From Gammaproteobacteria bacterium (lineage in GTDB: Bacteria > Pseudomonadota > Gammaproteobacteria > GRL18): a stretch of DNA of 8,994 nt. Of the stretch, positions 1-6,990 are shown in pieces. Made by a program: the position numbers and the translations under genes. The notes under the pieces were generated by a model. That model was not told the origin of the DNA, ran no database searches, and saw only the letters and a list, made by a program, of their open reading frames with translations. Position 1 is the stretch's first letter. Each line of letters begins with the position of its first letter. The stretch spans positions 1 through 8,994 of the forward strand of contig JALTKC010000573.1 in assembly GCA_027076245.1 (NCBI GenBank), in the 5' to 3' direction.

Positions 1-25
1 CTCAGCGCTCAGCGCTGAACGCTAT
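1..25. repeat. AGCGYTS heptamer repeat block overlapping the 3' end of the GGDEF-EAL gene
   Basis: Read on the minus strand, this stretch is a run of 7-base units AGCGTTC, AGCGCTG, AGCGCTG, AG. Positions 9-18 form a perfect 10-bp palindrome (TCAGCGCTGA). Positions 4-23 extend it to a 20-bp inverted repeat with one non-Watson-Crick pair, which would be G-U in minus-strand RNA. The stop codon of the upstream gene (9-11) lies inside the repeat. The minus-strand sequence of these 25 bases matches plus-strand 8933-8957 at 22 of 25 positions. The block may continue beyond the window. A stem here could act in transcript ending or mRNA 3'-end stability, but no T-tract is visible. Confidence 0.75.
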
Positions 26-2909
26 CTCTTATAATATCCGGCAACGGCTTACCAATATAATACCCCTGCGCATAATCCACCCCGTATTCTTTAAGCATTT
101 TCAGAATATCTTCATTTTCTACGAATTCTGCAACAGTTTGTTTGCCCAGGCCGTGGGCCATTTCGTTGAGGGCTTTTACGAAGATCTGATCTTCATCACT
201 AAAGGGCAGCTGGCGGATAAACATGCCGTCTATTTTTACAAAATCAACGGGTAGCTGCTTCAGGTAGAAGAAGGATGAGAAGCCGACGCCAAAATCATCC
301 AGGGCAAAATGACAGCCCAGTTCGTTTATCTCATGCATTAAGCGTTCGGCCCCGACAATATCGGATACTGCGGCTGTTTCTGTTACTTCTATTATCAGTC
401 TGGAAGGTTCTACCTGAAACTCATCCAGTTTTTGCTGTACCAGCTTAAGGATATCCGGGGCATCCATTGCCTTGCCGGACAAGTTGATTGACAGACTTAA
501 ATCATAGCCCTGCTCATTAAACTCACTTAAAGCCTTAATGGCTTTTTTAATCACCAGACGGTCAATATCACCGATTAAATCCAGTTGCTCAGCTTCAGGT
601 ATAAAGGTATCCGGCATCTGTATTGAACCATCTTCTGAAACCATTCTAATGAGTGTTTCATAACGTGAAATTTTATTAGTTCTTATGTCCAGAATAGGTT
701 GAAAATACAGTACAAACTGATCATCTTTTATAGCCTTTTCAATACGTTTTTTTCTGATGATTAATTGATTAAGGCGCTCTTTAACATGAATATCGGAGGA
801 AAAGAGATGGTATTCACCACGCTTTTTCTGCTTAACCTGGTACATCGCCATATCCGCATTGGATAATAGTTCATCCACATTAAGACCGTCGTTAGGAAAT
901 ATTACAATTCCTATGCTAACGGATATATTGTGTGCACCACCGAGCACATTAGACTCAATAGAACGAACAGAGTTTATAATCCTTTTAGCCACTGAAATGG
1001 CAATTTCTTCATCTGCCTCTGCCAGAATAACTGCAAACTCATCCCCACCCAGCCGTGCAACTATATCCGGTCTTTTCAGGATTGAGCGCAGTTTTTTGGA
1101 TATCAGGATCAGCATCCTGTCGCCTGCCTGATGCCCCTGGGTATCGTTGAGGTATTTAAAATGATCCACATCAAAGTACAGCAGAGCACCGCTTCTACCA
1201 TACTGTCTGGCAATATCAATAATGTTTTCCAGTTCTTTCTGGAAACGTCTGCGGTTATACAGATGGGTCAGTGGATCATGATCCGCAATCCATTCAAGTT
1301 TATCAACTGCTTCCTTACGATCGGTTACATCAATACCCACAGACAGCATGACGGCGCCGTCATCGCCTGGCATGGAGAGCCGTGAATGAAACCAGGAAAT
1401 AATACAGCTATTTTTAATGTTGCATTTCACATCTGACTCATGCTGCAGATGTTGCCGCTTGCCCTGACGTAAATCCTGAAGCCTGGCAATAACTTCACGT
1501 CTGGAATTATTACTGCTTAAAATATCATCAAATAAAATATCCTTGCCATTGGATGCCCCCGATTCAAGCAGGCTCTGACCCATGGCATTCATCATAACAA
1601 TTTTGCCATCTCTGTCCTGGGTCAGAATAATAGCCTGGGAAGTATTTAACAGCCCGGTAATAAAATCTTTTTCTTTAGCCAATGCTGCACTATGTTCTAT
1701 CAGCCCGCGGGTTTTATAATCCACCTGGTTTTTCAGGTCCTCCAGCTGCAGGGATAAATCAAATACTGACTGAGCCAGCAGGTCAATTTCATTATAAACC
1801 CAGACTGGCTGTTTTAACTGGTTTAGCTCTTCTCTAATCCTGGGAAAGGCATTTTTAGCAAACAGAGGTAAGGTTTTAACAATATGACCAATATCCCGCA
1901 TGGGCGCCCAGAGAATAAACAGCAGCAATACTTCTGAAATGAGTAAGCCTAACAGGCCTGTATAGAATATTTTTAAAGCCGATTTATTAATTGTCTCCAG
2001 TTGCCGGGTAATATCACTGATAACCAGAACCATAGTTCGGTTTTTCTGGGACAAATTACTTAATAAAACCAGCTGAAGTTCATAGCTGCGATCCTGCCAT
2101 TTGATCTGTCGGGCATGTTCGAGGGTTTCTGACAAACTATACTGAGTGGTAAACTGTTTTAATATTTCAAATTGCTGTCGGGCATTACTTAATACCAGCA
2201 GGCGTGCATGCCATTGCGGCAATTCCATAAAGTCACTGGTATTTTTATCCGCCTGTTCCGACATTTGCGCAATAACACCAATATCGGCATCGGACATAGT
2301 GGAAAATTCAACCACCAGGTTCACCATAGAAGCACTGAGTACTATGACCCCTATCTTGCCATTGTCATACAGGATGGGCGTTGCAGTATACAGATTACAC
2401 TGTTCATGACATTCCATGCGGTTTTGCGGGCGTTCATTTAACAGACTATCTGCCACCATTTGCATAACCGGATCTGGAAGGGACTGTCCACCCCAGGACA
2501 CTGCAGGCTGTTTTAAATCATCAAAAAAATACAAACTGTTCAGACCATATTCTATTTGCAGTAAAGAAGCATGCTGCTGAATAATTTCACGCAGATTATC
2601 TACAAAAGTAATATTATGTGCTGATTCGTTAGGTGGGATGTTTTGTGATGTTTTATCTAACTGCAACAGGGGGACAAGATAAGACAGCTGGCGCATTCTC
2701 TCAGAACTGTTTTTTACAATGCCCTCAATACCCTTAATATGCGCCTGTTGGGAAAACTGCCGGTTTTGCTCGGACTGCAGCAATATATGCTGGTAACTGA
2801 CCCAGGCGACAATGACATTAACCGCAATCAATGCCACACTGATCCCAAAAACGACCTTCCATTTCAGGCTTAAAAATGTCAGCTGCTTTTTGTTCTGATC
2901 ATCAGTCAT
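9..2909 (-). CDS. Membrane-anchored PAS-GGDEF-EAL protein (diguanylate cyclase / c-di-GMP phosphodiesterase)
   Basis: This is a 966-residue inner-membrane protein that should make and/or degrade cyclic di-GMP. In order it has TM1 (about 16-39), a periplasmic sensor region of about 270 residues, TM2 (about 312-337), a HAMP-like and coiled-coil linker, a PAS domain (about 415-530), GGDEF (about 533-703) and EAL (about 716-960). The sensor holds a C-x3-C pair (Cys167, Cys171) followed by a Cache-like segment; Cache membership is tentative. GGDEF is intact at 621-625, with metal-binding FDVDHF at 579-584. The position of the RxxD inhibitory site reads KRPD. EAL keeps the expected catalytic residues: E751 (as ETL), N809, E841, D871-D872, K892, E928. 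Both activities therefore look possible. The start is uncertain. ATG at 2907-2909 is preferred because TM1 follows directly and a weak purine stretch precedes it. ATG at 2931-2933 and TTG at 2973-2975 are in-frame alternatives; the TTG abuts GGGAGG with no spacer. The gene is transcribed divergently from the ABC operon. Confidence 0.93.
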   Translation of the reverse strand: MTDDQNKKQLTFLSLKWKVVFGISVALIAVNVIVAWVSYQHILLQSEQNRQFSQQAHIKGIEGIVKNSSERMRQLSYLVPLLQLDKTSQNIPPNESAHNITFVDNLREIIQQHASLLQIEYGLNSLYFFDDLKQPAVSWGGQSLPDPVMQMVADSLLNERPQNRMECHEQCNLYTATPILYDNGKIGVIVLSASMVNLVVEFSTMSDADIGVIAQMSEQADKNTSDFMELPQWHARLLVLSNARQQFEILKQFTTQYSLSETLEHARQIKWQDRSYELQLVLLSNLSQKNRTMVLVISDITRQLETINKSALKIFYTGLLGLLISEVLLLFILWAPMRDIGHIVKTLPLFAKNAFPRIREELNQLKQPVWVYNEIDLLAQSVFDLSLQLEDLKNQVDYKTRGLIEHSAALAKEKDFITGLLNTSQAIILTQDRDGKIVMMNAMGQSLLESGASNGKDILFDDILSSNNSRREVIARLQDLRQGKRQHLQHESDVKCNIKNSCIISWFHSRLSMPGDDGAVMLSVGIDVTDRKEAVDKLEWIADHDPLTHLYNRRRFQKELENIIDIARQYGRSGALLYFDVDHFKYLNDTQGHQAGDRMLILISKKLRSILKRPDIVARLGGDEFAVILAEADEEIAISVAKRIINSVRSIESNVLGGAHNISVSIGIVIFPNDGLNVDELLSNADMAMYQVKQKKRGEYHLFSSDIHVKERLNQLIIRKKRIEKAIKDDQFVLYFQPILDIRTNKISRYETLIRMVSEDGSIQMPDTFIPEAEQLDLIGDIDRLVIKKAIKALSEFNEQGYDLSLSINLSGKAMDAPDILKLVQQKLDEFQVEPSRLIIEVTETAAVSDIVGAERLMHEINELGCHFALDDFGVGFSSFFYLKQLPVDFVKIDGMFIRQLPFSDEDQIFVKALNEMAHGLGKQTVAEFVENEDILKMLKEYGVDYAQGYYIGKPLPDIIRDSVQR

Positions 2910-2985
2910 TAACCGCTCTGGCCCTGTAACCATAATTAACGAGGACCACTTGTATAGCCCAGTCCAGGCTAACAACCTCCCTTTA

Positions 2986-3014
2986 AATATAGATAATACA
3001 CACTATATATGCAA
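2986..3014 (-). promoter_or_regulatory. Candidate sigma-70 promoter for the GGDEF-EAL gene
   Basis: On the minus strand, TTGCAT (3009-3014) and TATATT (2986-2991) are separated by exactly 17 bp, a good sigma-70 fit. Transcription would begin near 2979, inside the GGGAGG at 2976-2981. That favours translation from one of the internal ATG codons rather than the TTG at 2973-2975. An alternative -10 (TATTAT at 2993-2998) lacks a convincing -35. The promoter lies between the mobile element and the gene, so the element would sit upstream of the transcript rather than inside it. Confidence 0.4.
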
Positions 3015-3034
3015 GATGGATTTTTTTAATAGAC

Positions 3035-3220
3035 ATAATCCTAAATAAATCAGTTGAACCTACTGTGAATGTCCATAGCACTGAATCTACAAGGCTTTCC
3101 AGAACATTTTGACTTCACCCGCAGGGTGGCTGCGAATAAAGCCAAAATAACCTGTAAAACCTTGTATCTCCAGCACTCTGATCATTCTCGCTACGATTCA
3201 ACTGATTTATTTAGGATAAT
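3035..3220. repeat. Target-site duplication ATAAT bounding the palindromic element
   Basis: ATAAT at 3035-3039 and ATAAT at 3216-3220 abut the outer CC and GG of the terminal repeats. Removing the element plus one copy rejoins a sequence reading ATAGAC-ATAAT-CCAATAC, the inferred empty site. The two copies are identical, so the insertion is either recent or little diverged at this point. Five AT-rich bases could match by chance, but together with 19-bp perfect ends the explanation by transposition is strong. Confidence 0.75.
3040..3215. mobile_element. 176-bp palindromic MITE-like element with 19-bp terminal inverted repeats
   Basis: The ends are perfect 19-bp inverted repeats: CCTAAATAAATCAGTTGAA at 3040-3058 and its reverse complement at 3197-3215. 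ATAAT flanks it directly on both sides (3035-3039 and 3216-3220), the signature of a 5-bp target duplication. The inverted match continues inward across the entire element to a central hairpin (CGCAG, loop GGTGG, CTGCG at 3120-3134). The whole is one imperfect palindrome with about 75% identity between arms and one 1-bp indel. There is no transposase gene, so it would be a non-autonomous element mobilised in trans. From memory of the IS1380 family (for example ISEcp1), CCT-initiated ends and 5-bp AT-rich duplications fit that family; this assignment is inference. The element separates the divergent c-di-GMP gene and ABC operon. Confidence 0.85.
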
Positions 3221-3242
3221 CCAATACAGCCTTTACATTGAA

Positions 3243-3255
3243 AAGTGTTACACTT
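3243..3255. promoter_or_regulatory. 13-bp perfect palindrome upstream of the ABC operon, candidate operator
   Basis: AAGTGT-T-ACACTT is a perfect inverted repeat with a single central base, 37 bp before the ATPase start codon and outside the mobile element. Promoter-like hexamers TTTACA (3232-3237) and TTGAAA (3238-3243) lie beside it, but no good -10 stands at the right spacing. The symmetry suggests a dimeric regulator site. I cannot assign a regulator family; it does not match FNR or LexA consensus sequences. Confidence 0.35.
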
Positions 3256-3292
3256 AAACGCAATTTCACCTAAATAAGCCCGTTGAATTTAT

Positions 3293-4237
3293 ATGAGTAT
3301 TCACGCACTGGAAATTAAAGATCTGAGAAAAACCTATAATAATGGTTTTGAAGCACTAAAAGGAATTAACCTGAGTGTACGACAGGGGGACTTTCTGGCC
3401 CTGCTCGGTCCCAATGGGGCCGGTAAATCGACGGCTATCGGCATTGTCTGTTCGCTAATCAATAAAACCTCCGGACGGATCATTATTCAGGGCTATGATT
3501 TAAACAAATGTCCTCGTGAGGCTAAGCAAAACCTGGGTATTGTCCCCCAGGAATTTAACTTTAATGTATTTGAACCCGTTGAAGAAATACTGGTTAACCA
3601 GGCCGGTTTTTATGGTGTTAAACGTAAAGAAGCCTTTAAAAGAGCAGAACAACGTCTGAAACAGCTCGAATTATGGGATAAACGCCGTGAAATGGCACGG
3701 GAATTATCCGGCGGTATGAAACGGCGTCTGATGATTGCCCGGGCACTGATGCACAACCCGCAGATACTCATTCTGGATGAGCCTACAGCCGGGGTAGATA
3801 TAGAAATACGCCGCAGTATGTGGTCATTTCTACAGGAGCTCAATGAACAGGGTACCACCATTATTCTGACCACCCATTACCTGGAAGAAGCCGAACAGCT
3901 CTGTAAGCATATCGCTATTATTAATCAGGGCGAAATCATTAAAAACTGTACCATGCTGGAACTGCTCGATGAACTGGACAGTGAATGCCTGGTACTCAAC
4001 CTGAAACAGCCCCTGGATTGTGCTCCTAAACTTAAAGATTACCCTATGAGACTGGTGGAAAACCGAATTCTTGAAGTGGAAGTCAGAAAACATGAGAGTC
4101 TGAATCATTTATTTCAGTTGCTAAGTGAGCAGCAGGTTGATGTGCTGAGTATGCGTAATAAAAGCAATCGTCTTGAACAGCTGTTTTTACACCTCGTTAA
4201 TAACCAGCAAGTGGAACACCCGAATCATGTACTTTAA
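3293..4237 (+). CDS. ABC transporter ATP-binding protein (YadG-like)
   Basis: This is the cytoplasmic ATPase of an ABC-2 type exporter; it powers the permease encoded immediately downstream. The nucleotide-binding fold is complete: Walker A GPNGAGKST at 39-47, Q-loop Gln86, signature LSGGM at 138-142, Walker B ILILDEP at 158-164 with catalytic Glu163, and H-loop His195. A tail of about 95 residues after the core resembles that of YadG-type and drug-exporting ATPases. The length of 314 residues is close to E. coli YadG (about 308). The start codon is preceded by no strong Shine-Dalgarno sequence, but the MSIHALEIKDL opening is right for the family. The gene is first in a plus-strand operon and overlaps the permease gene by 11 bp, which implies coupled translation. 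The exported substrate cannot be read from the sequence. Confidence 0.93.
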   Translation: MSIHALEIKDLRKTYNNGFEALKGINLSVRQGDFLALLGPNGAGKSTAIGIVCSLINKTSGRIIIQGYDLNKCPREAKQNLGIVPQEFNFNVFEPVEEILVNQAGFYGVKRKEAFKRAEQRLKQLELWDKRREMARELSGGMKRRLMIARALMHNPQILILDEPTAGVDIEIRRSMWSFLQELNEQGTTIILTTHYLEEAEQLCKHIAIINQGEIIKNCTMLELLDELDSECLVLNLKQPLDCAPKLKDYPMRLVENRILEVEVRKHESLNHLFQLLSEQQVDVLSMRNKSNRLEQLFLHLVNNQQVEHPNHVL

Positions 4238-5000
4238 AGCGAACCTGACAGCTTATAACACCATAGTCATTAAGGAAATATTACGTTTTTCCCGGATATG
4301 GCTGCAGACTATTGTTCCCCCGGCGATTACTACGACTTTATATTTTATTATTTTTGGCCGCCTGATTGGTTCACAGCTGGGCGATATTAATAATTACTCC
4401 TATATGGATTACATCGTCCCCGGACTTATTATTATGTCGATTATTACCAACTCCTATGCCAATGTGGTTTCGTCATTTTACGGTACCAAGTTTCATCACC
4501 ATATTGAAGAATTACTGGTATCTCCAGTATCCAACTTAACCATTATTGCCGGCTATGTGTCTGGCGGAGTGGCTCGAGGTATGGTCGTTGGACTGGTAGT
4601 CACTCTGGTTTCCCTGTTTTTTACCACCATTACCGTGGACAGCTATGTGATTACTATAGCCATTGCCATTTTAACGGCAGTATTATTCTCCCTGGCAGGA
4701 CTGATCAATGCCATTTTTGCCAATAGTTTTGATGACATCAGTATTATCCCGACTTTTGTACTGACCCCATTAACTTATCTTGGCGGTGTATTTTACTCCA
4801 TCGACATGCTGCCATCCTTCTGGCAGAATGTTTCTCTGTTTAATCCTGTACTATACATGGTTAACGGTTTTCGAATGGGTATGCTGGGGGTTTCTGATGC
4901 CAGTCTGAGTACCGCCATTTTGATCATTCTGGGTTTTATCCTATTACTCGGCATTATCAGTCTGTGGTTATTACACCAGGGTATTGGTATTAAAAAGTAA
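4227..5000 (+). CDS. ABC-2 type transporter permease (YadH-like)
   Basis: This is the 257-residue integral membrane partner of the preceding ATPase. It has about six hydrophobic segments typical of the ABC-2 family and nearly the length of E. coli YadH. A cytoplasmic coupling segment with the family pattern HHIEELLVSPVS lies at about 91-102. The pattern PLTYLGGVFYSIDMLP at about 181-196, followed by NPVLYMVNGFR at about 206-216, is also characteristic. An upstream in-frame ATG at 4173 would add 18 residues that lie wholly inside the ATPase gene and are not membrane-like. The start at 4227 gives the normal N-terminus and an 11-bp overlap with the ATPase. YadGH-type pairs are annotated as multidrug or polysaccharide-type exporters, but the substrate is unknown. 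Confidence 0.92.
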   Translation: MYFKANLTAYNTIVIKEILRFSRIWLQTIVPPAITTTLYFIIFGRLIGSQLGDINNYSYMDYIVPGLIIMSIITNSYANVVSSFYGTKFHHHIEELLVSPVSNLTIIAGYVSGGVARGMVVGLVVTLVSLFFTTITVDSYVITIAIAILTAVLFSLAGLINAIFANSFDDISIIPTFVLTPLTYLGGVFYSIDMLPSFWQNVSLFNPVLYMVNGFRMGMLGVSDASLSTAILIILGFILLLGIISLWLLHQGIGIKK

Positions 5001-5006
5001 ATCGCT

Positions 5007-5696
5007 ATGGATTATTTATATTCACTGGACTTTGCACAACTCATTGAACAGAGCGAGTACACCTACCTGTTGATCTTCGGTATTGCCTTTCTGGAAACCC
5101 TGTTACTGGTCGGTTTTTTCTTTCCCGGTTCTGTGGCTCTACTGGCCATTGGTGGTTTAATTGCATCAGGTACTCTGGAACTATGGCCTACTTTATTCTG
5201 GGCCTTCCTTGGAGCTGTAATCGGCGATAATATAAGTTTCTGGATTGGGGTTTATTTTAAGGAACCTTTACATCATTCCTGGCTCTATGCCCGTCATAAA
5301 GAGGCCTTTCTTAAAGGAGAAGAATTTTTCCATCAGTATGGAACATACAGCGTGGTACTGGGACGGTTTGTCGGGCCGATTCGAGCCGTTATTCCCACCA
5401 TTGCCGGCAGTCTGGGTATGTCCGGAAAGCTGTTTTTTGTCGTTAATGTCCTTTCTGCCCTGGTTTGGGCACCGGTTTATATACTGCCCGGTTATTTTAT
5501 GGGTGATCTGTATAAACACCTTGACCAGTATCTGGAAATTCAGGTAGGCAGCTTATTAACCATTCTGGCTGCTCTTATTGTTATTGGTTTTATGATCAAA
5601 CGCTCACAACATCATAGAAAAGACTGGGCTTATACTGGACTGGTTTTAATAACGCTACTGGCTCTGGGGCTTACTCAGATAAAATACCCATGGTAA
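5007..5696 (+). CDS. DedA family membrane protein
   Basis: This is a 229-residue inner-membrane protein of the DedA (SNARE-associated / VTT) family. The family is linked to membrane lipid handling, proton-motive-force homeostasis and undecaprenyl phosphate recycling. Visible family marks are Glu30 in the first hydrophobic segment, the FFPG re-entrant motif at 38-41, IGD at 72-74, and GRFVGPIR at 119-126. The two arginines of that last motif (120 and 126) have the spacing of the essential pair in E. coli YqjA. The C-terminus carries two further hydrophobic segments (about 180-197 and 208-223). The gene begins 6 bp after the permease stop with only a weak ribosome-binding site, so it is probably co-transcribed and translationally coupled. 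Its last 26 bp overlap the opposite-strand Lon-domain gene. The exact substrate cannot be inferred. Confidence 0.92.
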   Translation: MDYLYSLDFAQLIEQSEYTYLLIFGIAFLETLLLVGFFFPGSVALLAIGGLIASGTLELWPTLFWAFLGAVIGDNISFWIGVYFKEPLHHSWLYARHKEAFLKGEEFFHQYGTYSVVLGRFVGPIRAVIPTIAGSLGMSGKLFFVVNVLSALVWAPVYILPGYFMGDLYKHLDQYLEIQVGSLLTILAALIVIGFMIKRSQHHRKDWAYTGLVLITLLALGLTQIKYPW

Positions 5697-6300
5697 GCAT
5701 TTCTTCATAGAGCATGGCCAGACGGGCATTGGCCTCATTCATTTCCAGCAATTGCTGTTTTTTCTCCAGAGACAGGGGTAATAATTCTCCCAGACGCGAA
5801 CCCACCCAGCAGGCATTATTGTATTTTTTTTCCAGGGTAATATAAGGGTGCTTCAGAGTTTGCATGATTTTTTCCAGAACAGTCACCATGGGCAAAAACT
5901 GTTCTGGTACAGCCTGAACCGGTTCCAGTTCAACCAGTTTAACTTCAGCCACCGTCAGTTCGTTTTTTTCTATGGTTTTATCCAGAATATGAAACTTGCG
6001 TTCACCCTTAACGGACACCCCCAGTAAACCATCCTTACGGTTTTCCCAGAAAGTCACCTGAGCCAGGGTACCCGTTAAATAAATATCCGCCGCTTTGCCG
6101 GTTTCATTACCGTCCCGGATCAGACAGACCCCAAAACCAGTACCGCTTTTCTCACACTCTGTGAGCATATCCAGATAACGAGGTTCAAAGATTTTTAAGG
6201 AAAGCGGCCCTTCTGGAAACAAAACCGTTTTTAAGGGAAATATAGGCAGGCGCTTAATAATTAATGCTGAATCTGTTTTTTTGTTCGTTGCATTAGTCAT
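5671..6300 (-). CDS. Lon N-terminal (substrate-binding) domain protein, COG2802-like
   Basis: This 209-residue soluble protein consists of a stand-alone Lon N-terminal domain without the AAA+ or protease domains of Lon. The diagnostic opening is LPIFPLKTVLFPEGPLSLKIFEPRY, split here as LPIFPLKTVLFPEG (18-31) and LKIFEPRY (35-42), followed by a GFGVCLI strand. The C-terminal third is helical. Free-standing Lon-N proteins are common in proteobacteria. Their biochemical role is unsettled; peptide or protein binding is the usual guess. The gene is last in the minus-strand operon, 34 bp after ubiX, with a weak GGACAG ribosome-binding site. It ends inside the 3' end of the convergent DedA gene. The length matches the family, so this is not a truncated Lon. 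Confidence 0.88.
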   Translation of the reverse strand: MTNATNKKTDSALIIKRLPIFPLKTVLFPEGPLSLKIFEPRYLDMLTECEKSGTGFGVCLIRDGNETGKAADIYLTGTLAQVTFWENRKDGLLGVSVKGERKFHILDKTIEKNELTVAEVKLVELEPVQAVPEQFLPMVTVLEKIMQTLKHPYITLEKKYNNACWVGSRLGELLPLSLEKKQQLLEMNEANARLAMLYEEMLTMGILSE

Positions 6301-6334
6301 AGCTGTCTGTCCATATTTTAAAACTATTAGTAAG

Positions 6335-6940
6335 CTAACCCCAGCGGGACACCAGATTATGTTTTACATCGATATGATCGAGTATTCTGGCTACGACAAA
6401 ATCCACCAGATCATCAATAGAACGCGGCTGATGATAAAAGCCCGGTGAAGCAGGCATTATGGTTACGCCCATCTGACTTAATTTAAGCATATTTTCCAGG
6501 TGGATTGAAGAATAGGGCATTTCACGGGTTAATAAGATAAGTTGTTTGCGTTCCTTCAATATAACATCAGCCGCACGTTCAATTAAATTATTACTGGCAC
6601 CATGAGCAATAGCAGACAGAGTACCCATGGAACAGGGACAGATAATCATCGTCCGGGCAGGATTAGAACCACTGGCGACCGGTGCTGTCCATTCTTCCTT
6701 ACCATAAATGTCCAGTAAATCGGAGTCAGATGTTTCCAGATATTCAAGTAGAAAGGATTTAAGTATCTGGTTATCAGCAGGCAGTTCCAGACCCAGCTCA
6801 GTTGTCGCAACAATTCGAGCCGCAGAAGACAGCAGAAGATTGACCTTAACCTGTGCAGCAAAAAGACTTTTTAATAATTGAATAAAATAAGGCGCACCAG
6901 AGGCACCTGTAACGGCAACCGTTACCACTTTTTGAGCCAT
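6335..6940 (-). CDS. ubiX: Flavin prenyltransferase UbiX
   Basis: UbiX joins a dimethylallyl group to reduced FMN, making the prenylated FMN cofactor of the decarboxylase UbiD in ubiquinone synthesis. The 201-residue sequence has the flavin-binding VTGASGA at 10-16, the CPCSMGTLSAIAHG stretch at 101-114, and NLIERAADV from 118. LLTREMPYS (136-144) and PASPGFYHQP (163-172) follow. Arg122, Lys129, Arg139, Glu140, Tyr169 and Arg185 stand at the same numbers as the active-site residues I recall for the Pseudomonas aeruginosa enzyme, so it should be active. It lies 50 bp after mpl, preceded by an AGGA about 11 bases before the start. No ubiD is in this window, so the partner must be elsewhere. Confidence 0.95.
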   Translation of the reverse strand: MAQKVVTVAVTGASGAPYFIQLLKSLFAAQVKVNLLLSSAARIVATTELGLELPADNQILKSFLLEYLETSDSDLLDIYGKEEWTAPVASGSNPARTMIICPCSMGTLSAIAHGASNNLIERAADVILKERKQLILLTREMPYSSIHLENMLKLSQMGVTIMPASPGFYHQPRSIDDLVDFVVARILDHIDVKHNLVSRWG

Positions 6941-6990
6941 AAAGAATTAAATCCTGCTTTGTACCAAAACTATCTGTAAAAAAGCGGCTA

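Noticed and set aside
1131..2441. Several plus-strand frames of 77-90 codons antisense to the GGDEF-EAL gene
   Set aside because: They are shadows of a well-conserved minus-strand gene with no family-like content or translation signals.
3197..3220. Outward promoter at the right end of the mobile element (GATAAT at 3215-3220)
   Set aside because: No acceptable -35 hexamer stands 16-18 bp upstream; the nearest resembling sequence is only 12 bp away.
3069..3257. 62-codon open frame in the divergent intergenic region
   Set aside because: It lies mostly inside the palindromic mobile element and runs over its right end. It has no ribosome-binding site and its composition does not look protein-like.
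4173..4226. Longer permease start
   Set aside because: It adds 18 residues read out of frame within the ATPase gene. The start at 4227 gives the normal family N-terminus.
5714..5735. GGCCA/TGGCC stem just after the DedA stop as a terminator
   Set aside because: It has only five paired bases, a nine-base loop and no T-tract, and lies inside the Lon-domain gene.
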